Positions 1-5,620 of a DNA stretch of 5,841 bases are shown piece after piece; position 1 is the first letter of the stretch, and every line of letters starts with the position of its first letter. The notes under the pieces were generated by a model. It had not been told where the DNA came from and ran no database searches. It worked only from the letters and a program-made list of their open reading frames with translations. Location: contig QMVI01000074.1 in NCBI GenBank assembly GCA_003661015.1, forward strand, positions 1 through 5,841, in the 5' to 3' direction. Made by a program: the position numbers and the translations under genes. The stretch comes from Methanosarcinales archaeon. GTDB taxonomy: Archaea > Halobacteriota > Methanosarcinia > DSM-18856 > Methermicoccaceae.

Positions 1-570
1 CCCTGCTCTTTTTCCCTTTGATGAGATGATTTTATCCTCTTTTACAATACCTATGCACACAACATTCACAAGTGGATTGCCAGAATAACTCTCATCAAAA
101 AAAACCTCACCCCTCACAACAGGCACACCTATACAATTGCCATAGTCAGATATGCCAGCGACCACATGCTCGAAAAGATAGAGATTCTTGGGATTCTCAA
201 TGTTTCCGAAGTAGAGGGGGTCCATCAGGGCAATCGGTCTTGCACCCATGCAGAGTATATCTCTGACGATTCCACCAACTCCTGTGGCTGCACCGCTGTA
301 GGGGTCAACATATGACGGATGATTGTGAGACTCCATCCCGATGACGAGACAAATATCGTTTTCAAGTCTGATAACCGCTGCATCCTCTCCAGGTCCCACC
401 ATCACTCTTTCTCCTTGGGTGGGAAGAGTTTTCAGAAGCTTTGAACTCGAACGATAGGCACAATGCTCACTCCACAGATTCAAAAAACACCCTTGTTCAA
501 CTAAGTTTGGTTCCCTTCCCAACTCCTTCCTTATTATCTCATAGTCTTCTTCTGGAATTATTCTCTCCAT
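1..570 (-). CDS. purL: Phosphoribosylformylglycinamidine synthase II (PurL), N-terminal 190 codons, cut by window edge
   Basis: This is the large subunit of FGAM synthase, which converts FGAR, glutamine-derived ammonia and ATP to FGAM in cytosolic purine synthesis. I translated the frame from the ATG at 570 and it stays open to base 1. Family landmarks are clear: the LWSEHCAYRSS motif at residues 32-42 with the conserved His36, GPGEDAAV at 59-66, and ESHNHPSYVDPYSGAATGVGG starting near residue 80. The family is usually a little over 700 residues, so roughly three quarters lies outside the window. The start is supported by a GAGGATG Shine-Dalgarno site at 575-581, four bases upstream, which overlaps the end of the AdoMet synthetase gene. 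The spacing of 9 bases implies co-transcription with that gene. No in-frame TAG occurs in this part. The family call is very secure; only the C-terminus is unseen. Confidence 0.95.
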   Translation of the reverse strand, partial: MERIIPEEDYEIIRKELGREPNLVEQGCFLNLWSEHCAYRSSSKLLKTLPTQGERVMVGPGEDAAVIRLENDICLVIGMESHNHPSYVDPYSGAATGVGGIVRDILCMGARPIALMDPLYFGNIENPKNLYLFEHVVAGISDYGNCIGVPVVRGEVFFDESYSGNPLVNVVCIGIVKEDKIISSKGKRAG

Positions 571-579
571 AACTCATCC

Positions 580-1782
580 TCAAAAAGTTCTGAGCTTACC
601 AGCGATGAGCATATCCACGATTTCGGTTATGTTCGATAACCCTCTCTCTATGATATCCCTCGCTTCTCTTTGAAGCTTATGGATGTCTGCTCCTTTCTCT
701 GGAAGTATCTGGGCATCTGCCACAAGTGGCTCATCTATCTGCTTGCCTATTTGAGAGAGCAACCGTATGTACACCTCCTCAACACCATCAACCTCAGATG
801 CAATATCTGATGCGATTTGGTTTGAGAGGATGTTGTATATCTTTCCAACATGGTTGATTGGATTCTTGCCACTCGTTGCCTCCATGCTCATAGGCCGGTA
901 TGGGGTTATCAGCCCATTGCATCTGTTTCCCCTCCCCACTGAACCATCATCACCCATCTCTGCGGACGTTCCCGTTACCGTTAGGTAATAACATCCATCT
1001 GAGTCTGCGGTATTCACAAACACCTTTACACTCCGTTGCGTATACTCCTGCGCCATTTCAAACACCCTTTCCCTTATTTCCTCCTTTATCTGACCATAGT
1101 GATGTGGGTCATCCACATAAGCATCTACCATCGCACACGCTATTGTAAGCTCGATTTCGTTGTCCTTTCTCACGCCCATCACCTTCACATCCTCTCCGAT
1201 CGCTGGCTCATTTTTCCTGAGTTCTCCAACGATGTACCGCTCAGTATTATATACAAGCCTTTCAGTTTCAGAGAGCGGAGCATAACCAACACCGAACGAT
1301 GTGTCGTTGGCACATGGTACTTTATCTTTCCTTGTGAATACATCCTTTAACTCTGTTGAACCTTCTCCAATTCTGCAATCAAGCACAACATACTCATCCC
1401 TTAGATTTGGAAAGTTCTCATGGATATACTCTCTGGCAGCTCTCAACACAACTGTGTCTGTGGGTATGCTCTCCCCATCGAATTCTTTGGTTGCTCTGCC
1501 TACCAACAAAATGTAGATGGGGGATATCACCTCTCCTCCACCAAACTTCGGCTTCGATTTCCCGGCAACTATCTGTGTCTCGTCTGTATTGTGATGAAGG
1601 ATGAAACCAAATCTCCTTTTATATTCCCTGCACAAAGCCCTGCTCATTGCCTCAGCAATCCCATCCGCCATGCTGTCTGGATGTCCTATGCCCTTTCTTT
1701 CAACTATTTCAATTCGCTGTTGTTCGATAGGTATCTGAGATATTGTCTCAACCCGAATATTTCTAACACGCCCATTTTTCAT
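580..1782 (-). CDS. mat: Archaeal-type S-adenosylmethionine synthetase (methionine adenosyltransferase)
   Basis: The enzyme makes S-adenosylmethionine from methionine and ATP in the cytosol. The protein matches the archaeal MAT family along its whole length: VERKGIGHPDSMADG near the N-terminus, LHHNTDETQIV, KFGGGEVISPIYILL, NDTSFGVGYAPLSETE, TVTGTSAEMGDDGSVGRGNR and SQIGKQIDEPLV. Length from the chosen start is 400 residues, normal for the family. An upstream ATG at 1803 would add seven residues. I prefer 1782 because a TTTAAATA box at 1807-1814 predicts transcription starting near 1784, downstream of 1803, because a GGCGGT site lies four bases before 1782, and because archaeal homologues begin close to the RNIRVE segment. 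The stop is TGA, with a second in-frame TGA two codons later. It is the first gene of a pair with purL. Its product is the substrate for the Dph2 and radical SAM enzymes encoded upstream. Confidence 0.96.
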   Translation of the reverse strand: MKNGRVRNIRVETISQIPIEQQRIEIVERKGIGHPDSMADGIAEAMSRALCREYKRRFGFILHHNTDETQIVAGKSKPKFGGGEVISPIYILLVGRATKEFDGESIPTDTVVLRAAREYIHENFPNLRDEYVVLDCRIGEGSTELKDVFTRKDKVPCANDTSFGVGYAPLSETERLVYNTERYIVGELRKNEPAIGEDVKVMGVRKDNEIELTIACAMVDAYVDDPHHYGQIKEEIRERVFEMAQEYTQRSVKVFVNTADSDGCYYLTVTGTSAEMGDDGSVGRGNRCNGLITPYRPMSMEATSGKNPINHVGKIYNILSNQIASDIASEVDGVEEVYIRLLSQIGKQIDEPLVADAQILPEKGADIHKLQREARDIIERGLSNITEIVDMLIAGKLRTF

Positions 1783-1806
1783 ATATACCGCCCTTAACAC
1801 CATACA

Positions 1807-1814
1807 TATTTAAA
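1807..1814 (-). promoter_or_regulatory. Box A (TATA-like) promoter element for the AdoMet synthetase-purL pair
   Basis: Read on the minus strand this is TTTAAATA, a perfect match to the archaeal box A pattern TTTAWATA, preceded by purine-rich GAGA where a BRE would lie. It sits in the short gap between the radical SAM gene stop and the AdoMet synthetase gene. Archaeal initiation about 25 bases from the box centre would place the transcript start near 1784, giving a leaderless or nearly leaderless message. The position is inference from spacing rules. Confidence 0.55.
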
Positions 1815-1838
1815 TCTCATCAAATATCTTCAAACAAT

Positions 1839-2435
1839 TTACCTGACATAGAAATCTGCACCTATTTTTCTTGCAATCATCTCGCACGCATGCACATCGA
1901 CATCAACATGCCCTACAACCGTAAGCCTAACATCCATCCCCTCTTTCACACACTCGGTTGCGAATTCGATGACTCTACTGAACGCTCCCATTAATTTCGG
2001 ATTGCATATCTCCTCATAGCTTTTTTCATCATGTGCATTCAAACTGATGGAGACTGCATCCATCCCACTCTCTTTCAATTCACGGGCAACGTTTCTGTGT
2101 GGATATAACAGGGTTGCATTTGCATTCGTATCCAACCTCACCCTTTTTACACCTCTCTCCTTCAGATATTTCGTGATTTCAATTACATCATCCAGCCTCA
2201 TAAGGGGCTCACCAAACCCGGTAAACACAACTTCATCGTACTTCACCACATCAACGCTATCAAGCACATTTATAATGTCCTCCAGAGATGGCTCACGCTC
2301 GAGCATGAGTCTGTACCCCCATATTCCATCAACATATTTCCTTATACAGAATATGCAGTCGTTCGTGCATCTGTTCGTGATGTTCAGATACAGATTCCCA
2401 TTTCCCTCGTACACAATGCTTCCGTTCATATTCAT
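1839..2435 (-). CDS. Small radical SAM protein, resembling the TatD-associated radical SAM family
   Basis: The 198-residue protein begins with a short leader and then LYLNITNRCTNDCIFC, giving the CxxxCxxC cluster motif at Cys23, Cys27 and Cys30. That motif binds the [4Fe-4S] cluster which cleaves AdoMet. A GFGEP motif follows near residues 73-77, and later LDTNANATLL and DAVSISLNAHD match the radical SAM barrel core. The length of about 200 residues and the ITNRC..DC.FC start resemble the TatD-linked radical SAM family, whose reaction is unknown to me, so I give no substrate. The start ATG at 2435 has a strong GGAGTG site at 2441-2446. That site overlaps the end of dph2, so translation of the two is probably coupled. 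The stop is TAA. No auxiliary cluster motif is evident. Confidence 0.85.
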   Translation of the reverse strand: MNMNGSIVYEGNGNLYLNITNRCTNDCIFCIRKYVDGIWGYRLMLEREPSLEDIINVLDSVDVVKYDEVVFTGFGEPLMRLDDVIEITKYLKERGVKRVRLDTNANATLLYPHRNVARELKESGMDAVSISLNAHDEKSYEEICNPKLMGAFSRVIEFATECVKEGMDVRLTVVGHVDVDVHACEMIARKIGADFYVR

Positions 2436-2439
2436 CTCA

Positions 2440-3417
2440 TCACTCCTATGTCATCCCCTTAATCTCATCGAGTTCGTACTCCTTTCTGAGACCCAGTACA
2501 ATTTCAAATTCCTGTGGTGTTAGCATGGGTGCTGAAAACCTTTCAGAATCGTCAATCGCAACTCTTGGACATCCACACATCACATAGGCGTCAAGTCCGA
2601 AATCCTCAATTTCCTCACTGACCTCATCAACCTATATGACAATACATTTCTTACCATACCTCTCGCACAGATTGTGAATATGGTTTACAACCTTGGGTCT
2701 GGTCTGCCCCACCTTCGTACAGTGTATTATGCCAAATGTTTCGGCATCCATACTTTTCCATATCATGCCATATCTCTTCCTAATCAACTTCTCTGTTTCC
2801 TGTGTGTCTATCACTCTCACTCCAAAATACGGGTCTGCAACCACAACCCGCTTCCCTGTTGCAAGTGCTATGCCAAGAGGATGGAACCCGCCCTCTCCCA
2901 CATACAGCACTTCATCGCACGCCTTGTCAACCGCACTAAAGTTACATCCGAGAACCTGTCCCTTGTGCGATATTCTCGTGTCTCCACTGCTCACCAACAG
3001 CTCAAACCCCTTGTTTTTCAAGATTGAAACCACTTCATCGATTTTGTGGACATATTGAAGTATTGTTGTCAGAGCTATTCTGCTTCCTTTGAGATGTTTT
3101 ACACTCTCTTCCACACACCCTTTCACATCAACATTGCTCCTCGGCTCGATGTAAATAACATTTTCAACTGGCACAACCTTCGAATGCCCCACATGAACAA
3201 GAACGTCCACCCTCTCCAACAGTTCAACATCTATATCGCACCCTCCATGACATGGCTTGCCAGACACAACAACCTTACATCCTATTTCCTCAAATGGATG
3301 CACAAAATCAAATATCCGTCTCTTCAATCCAGTTGGAAGGGAGATACCTATGGTTTCAGCACCTCTCTTTGCAACTTCAACCAATGCATCCTCAATATTG
3401 AACTCAAGCACGCTCAT
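2440..3417 (-). CDS. dph2: Diphthamide synthase subunit Dph2, with an internal in-frame TAG and a near-terminal TAG
   Basis: Archaeal Dph2 is a non-canonical radical enzyme that moves the 3-amino-3-carboxypropyl group of AdoMet to a histidine of elongation factor 2, the first step of diphthamide synthesis. Residues 1-261 are a typical Dph2 body (IGISLPTGLKRR; SGKPCHGGCDID; QVLGCN; GGFHPLGIALATGKRV). Then TAG stands at codon 262, and the same frame continues with VDEVSEEIEDF, CGCPRVAIDD and LTPQEFEIVLG, which is the classic Dph2 C-terminus. The three expected cluster ligands are Cys60, Cys158 and Cys283, and the last lies after the TAG. A second TAG is codon 324, followed by GAG and tandem TGA-TGA. 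With both TAGs read as sense the protein has 325 residues, normal for archaea. The ATG at 3417 overlaps the endA stop (ATGA). An ATG at 3429 would add four residues and has GAGGT only three bases upstream. Identity is secure; the TAG-encoded residue is unknown. Confidence 0.93.
2446..2448 (-). other. In-frame TAG near the dph2 C-terminus (codon 324), probably sense
   Basis: The codons here read ATG ACA TAG GAG TGA TGA. Under the standard code TAG would be the dph2 stop. Since the same gene must read through TAG at codon 262, consistent decoding adds two residues and ends at TGA (2440-2442), backed by a second in-frame TGA. It may be a former stop that became a short extension. Whether UAG terminates at all here is inferred. 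Confidence 0.6.
2632..2634 (-). other. Internal amber codon of dph2 (codon 262), probably read as an amino acid
   Basis: The codon order is ATT GTC ATA TAG GTT GAT GAG. The preceding 261 codons are Dph2, and the following 61 codons carry the Dph2 CGCPRVAIDD region without frame change. Stopping here would remove the third iron-sulphur ligand, Cys283. Pyrrolysine is the most plausible residue given known archaeal UAG decoding, but another suppressor tRNA is possible. Confidence 0.85.
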
Positions 3418-4421
3418 GGTCTGAACCATTCAACCTCAATGTACTTTACCTCATTCATTATTAAGTTGGCGAACAGCATCTTTTTCCTCACAGAGTGGGC
3501 GAGTCTCACTGACTTTGACATCTCTGGTAGAGAGAGCGTATCAACTATGTGGAGTAAATAGTCAGAGTGTTTGTTTGGTCTCTTGTAAACCCTGAAATGA
3601 CTGCCAAATTTGTACCCTGTCTTTGGGATAAGACCTTTTCTTCTCATATCCCCATATACTGTGAGTTTTTTATCAAAGTCAGGGTCTATGCTCCTGCCAA
3701 GCTCAATTATGTTTTCCACCTTATTTCCATCCACATCGGTGAGTGTTAATGCATTCTCATCAAGCAGATACGCAACCTCTATCATGGACAGATGGAGTCT
3801 GTTCTCATCAAGCATGGTACCAAAGAATTTCTCATGCAGGGCTTTTGAGGACTCTCCTTTCCACACAATAGCCCTCTCTGAGAGAAGAGTTGCTGAGGGT
3901 TGGGGGATTGTTTCCTCTATTTTCAATGTGAATTCTCCTGCTGGCTCAACTGTTCTCACGAGATAATATGTAATATCTCCCTCCTCATCCACAACAGCAA
4001 TCACAAGTCTTCTACGCAACCCTTCTATACTGTGTGTCATATTCCACAATCTTGAGAAAGTTATTCGCTCTCTTTCACTCAACACATGAACGATAGCCCA
4101 AGAAGGTTCTTCTCCAGCACATTTTCCTCTTTTGTACAGTTTTAAATCGATTGCGTGTAGACTGGGATGATAACCTCTGTTTCTGAGGTCAGTATAAACC
4201 GTGTAAATCAACTCAAACCGTTCTGTTCTTCTGGTTCCTTTCTTGAAAAGCTCCTCGAAAGTTAATTCTCTTCCGTTTTCAACCACTTTCATCTTGCCAA
4301 CCGAGAGCAGGTAAGTGGCTTCGACAAGCGACAGGACTGTGCCTTCTTTTGTTCTTCTCCCGTACCCTCTCATCTCCCTCTGGATTAACACTGCGCTTCC
4401 TTTCAACTCTCCTGCCATCAT
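3414..4421 (-). CDS. endA: tRNA-splicing endonuclease, fused two-repeat archaeal form (EndA)
   Basis: EndA cuts introns out of precursor tRNA and rRNA at bulge-helix-bulge structures. The 335-residue protein is a tandem fusion of two EndA repeats, as in the homodimeric Archaeoglobus-type enzyme. The C-terminal repeat (about residues 205-335) has LTVYGDMRRKGLIPKTGYKF, then HFRVY, HSDYLL and HSVRKKM. By comparison with the Methanocaldococcus enzyme, the catalytic triad is Tyr279, His285 and Lys313. The N-terminal repeat (about 28-165) has VYTDLRNRGYHPSLHAIDLKLY but Pro and Arg where the catalytic His and Lys should be, so it is a structural, inactive copy, as expected in this type. The start at 4421 overlaps the preceding TGA (ATGA) and has GGGGAG at 4427-4432; an ATG at 4418 is also possible. 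The stop is TGA, overlapping the dph2 start. No internal TAG occurs. Confidence 0.95.
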   Translation of the reverse strand: MMAGELKGSAVLIQREMRGYGRRTKEGTVLSLVEATYLLSVGKMKVVENGRELTFEELFKKGTRRTERFELIYTVYTDLRNRGYHPSLHAIDLKLYKRGKCAGEEPSWAIVHVLSERERITFSRLWNMTHSIEGLRRRLVIAVVDEEGDITYYLVRTVEPAGEFTLKIEETIPQPSATLLSERAIVWKGESSKALHEKFFGTMLDENRLHLSMIEVAYLLDENALTLTDVDGNKVENIIELGRSIDPDFDKKLTVYGDMRRKGLIPKTGYKFGSHFRVYKRPNKHSDYLLHIVDTLSLPEMSKSVRLAHSVRKKMLFANLIMNEVKYIEVEWFRP

Positions 4422-5032
4422 GGATACTCCCCACCCAGACCAATCTTCTTTGCAAACCTCTCAAACAGTTCCTTTCCGACCAGTGTCTGCTCAGGATAAT
4501 TCCTTTCGAGGTACTCAACAAACTCGAGTCTTGTATTGCTGGTGAGTCCTGCCACCAATATCTCAACCGCTATCTCCTCGCTCTCTTTCACACCAATCGG
4601 AAGCTCAAGCATAAAAAACAGTTCAGGAGGGTTTGGATAGGTATCATACAAAATGCTCCTGAGTACAGGGGATACCGAACCTTTAAGAATGCCTCTCTCG
4701 AGCTCAACGAGGGGGGGGGCTCCTTCAATCTCCATCCTCTGTGGGGAGGTCATCCTTTCATACGATGAGGGAGAGTATGAATGGAGTTCGAAATACATAT
4801 CTGGCTTTACCATATCTACCAGAGATAACAACCTCCTTCCATCTCTTGTGGAATAGAAATGTTTATCGAGTGTACTGACATTCACACTTCCCTCGAGATT
4901 ACACACAACAACCTATCCTTGCAAAGGTCTCACTCTCAACCTCTCGAGAAGGTTTCTCAGATGTTTGCCCTCTTTTCTGTGAATTCCGCCCACGCATAAC
5001 CTTACTGGGTATTCTGAGTCAGAGCAAGACAT
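4418..5032 (-). CDS. DUF2119 family protein with an internal in-frame TAG; possible metallohydrolase-like fold
   Basis: I recognise this as the DUF2119 family of uncharacterised archaeal proteins known from methanogens. The reading frame begins at ATG 5032 with SEYPVRLCVGGIHRKEGK. It meets TAG at codon 40 and continues in the same frame with VVVCNLEGSVNVSTLDKHF, PDMYFELHSY, GAPPLVELERGIL and FFMLELPIGV, giving 204 residues, close to the family length. Stopping at TAG would leave 39 residues. Restarting at the GTG at 4906 would lose the GGIHRKEGK motif. His18-x-x-Glu21, His84 in FELH and Glu143 in LELP recall the HxxE...H metal site and catalytic Glu of M14/aspartoacylase-type zinc enzymes; this is my inference. 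There is no Shine-Dalgarno site before 5032, so it may be leaderless; an ATG at 5044 would add four residues. It is the first gene of the cluster with endA, dph2 and the radical SAM gene. A run of nine C lies in the GAPPL codons. Confidence 0.87.
4711..4719 (-). repeat. Nine-base C homopolymer (coding strand) inside the DUF2119 gene
   Basis: The plus strand has nine consecutive G. On the coding strand they fall in GCC CCC CCC CTC, encoding Ala-Pro-Pro-Leu of the conserved GAPPLVELE motif at residues 104-112. The frame is intact with exactly nine, since family sequence continues on both sides. Runs of this length are prone to slippage in replication and to sequencing error. Confidence 0.9.
4913..4915 (-). 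other. Internal amber codon of the DUF2119 gene (codon 40), probably read as an amino acid
   Basis: The codon order is TTG CAA GGA TAG GTT GTT GTG. The upstream part holds the GGIHRKEGK motif and the downstream part the rest of the family domain in the same frame, so neither half is complete alone. No frameshift is needed to join them. The inserted residue cannot be told from DNA. Confidence 0.85.
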
Positions 5033-5073
5033 GTAAATGTACATATATGTGAAATGAATAAAAGGATATATAT
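5029..5073. promoter_or_regulatory. Divergent promoter region with overlapping palindromes between the DUF2119 and flavin reductase genes
   Basis: This AT-rich stretch separates two divergent genes. It contains three perfect short palindromes built from ACAT/ATGT units: ACATGT (5029-5034), ATGTACAT (5037-5044) and ACATATATGT (5041-5050). CATATATG at 5042-5049 is a plausible TATA box for the plus-strand gene, since initiation about 25 bases on would fall near its ATG at 5072. For the minus-strand gene, weaker AT-rich candidates are the TTTTATTC-like stretch (about 5056-5063) and TATATATA-like bases at 5066-5073. Exact boxes are inferred. Confidence 0.45.
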
Positions 5074-5611
5074 GGTTGCGGTTGATGATTATTATAAACT
5101 GATAGCACCACGACCTGTGGTCTGTGTATCTACTGTTGGAAAGGACGGGGTGCACAATATCGCACCGTTCAGCTTCTGCACACCACTCTCATTCTCACCT
5201 CCGCTCTTGGGTGTGGCGGTTGGCAAGGGAAAGGATACGCTCAGAAACATGCTTGAAAGCGGGGATTTCGTTGTTGTGCCTGTCACCCGTGAGTGGGCCA
5301 AGCAGGCGATTATGACTGCTGAACCTCTACCCTATGGAAAGAGTGAATTTGAGCTGGCAGGATTGACACCGATCCCTTCAAAGGTTGTGATGTCTCCCTC
5401 GGTTGCTGAGGCTCCCATAAACATCGAATGTACCACCCAAGATAGCTTTGAGACAGGGGACCATGTGTTTGTTGTTGGTAAGGTTGTGCATATGGAGTGT
5501 TCCGAGGGGGCTTTGAAGAAAGGAAGAATAAACATTGAAGAGCTTGGAACGGTTGGGCATATCACCAGCGGAGAATTCACAATATCGAGTGAAGCGGTTA
5601 TAATCGAGTGA
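5072..5611 (+). CDS. Flavin reductase-like, FMN-binding split-barrel protein (flavoredoxin type)
   Basis: From this start the protein has 179 residues and fits the small split-barrel flavoproteins that bind FMN as dimers, such as flavoredoxins and archaeal NAD(P)H:flavin or ferric reductases. Typical features are the opening DDYYKLIAPRPVVCVSTVG, then GVHNIAPFSFCTPLSFSPPLLGVAVG, KDTLRNMLESGDFVVVPVT, APINIECTTQD and HVFVVGKVVHM. The electron donor and acceptor cannot be read from the sequence. I prefer ATG 5072 to the ATG at 5054 because AAAGGA lies five bases upstream and the likely TATA box at 5042-5049 would start transcription close to 5072; 5054 would add six residues. The gene ends in tandem TGA-TGA, nine bases before cofD, so the two are likely co-transcribed. 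An F420-related redox role is possible from this neighbour only. No signal peptide or membrane segment is seen. Confidence 0.88.
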   Translation: MVAVDDYYKLIAPRPVVCVSTVGKDGVHNIAPFSFCTPLSFSPPLLGVAVGKGKDTLRNMLESGDFVVVPVTREWAKQAIMTAEPLPYGKSEFELAGLTPIPSKVVMSPSVAEAPINIECTTQDSFETGDHVFVVGKVVHMECSEGALKKGRINIEELGTVGHITSGEFTISSEAVIIE

Positions 5612-5620
5612 TGACATGAC

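Noticed and set aside
1783..1838. A transcription terminator after the radical SAM gene
   Set aside because: The gap has only scattered short T runs and no convincing poly-T tract or hairpin.
2440..2634. A 200-base intergenic gap between dph2 and the radical SAM gene
   Set aside because: The stretch encodes the Dph2 C-terminus in frame after the TAG at 2632-2634, so it is coding, not intergenic.
4279..4566. A 95-codon minus-strand frame across the DUF2119/endA junction
   Set aside because: It overlaps two well-supported genes in another frame and shows no family features.
72..4768. Several plus-strand open frames of 60-170 codons opposite the minus-strand genes
   Set aside because: Their translations are low-complexity or unrelated to any family I know and lie antisense to strongly recognised genes.
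4418..4906. A 162-residue DUF2119 protein starting at GTG 4906
   Set aside because: It lacks the N-terminal GGIHRKEGK block, which is present just upstream in the same frame across the TAG, and has no clear ribosome binding site.
4913..5155. A separate 80-residue gene upstream of the DUF2119 gene
   Set aside because: Its last 39 residues are the DUF2119 N-terminus. The earlier part overlaps the flavin reductase gene on the other strand and looks non-coding.
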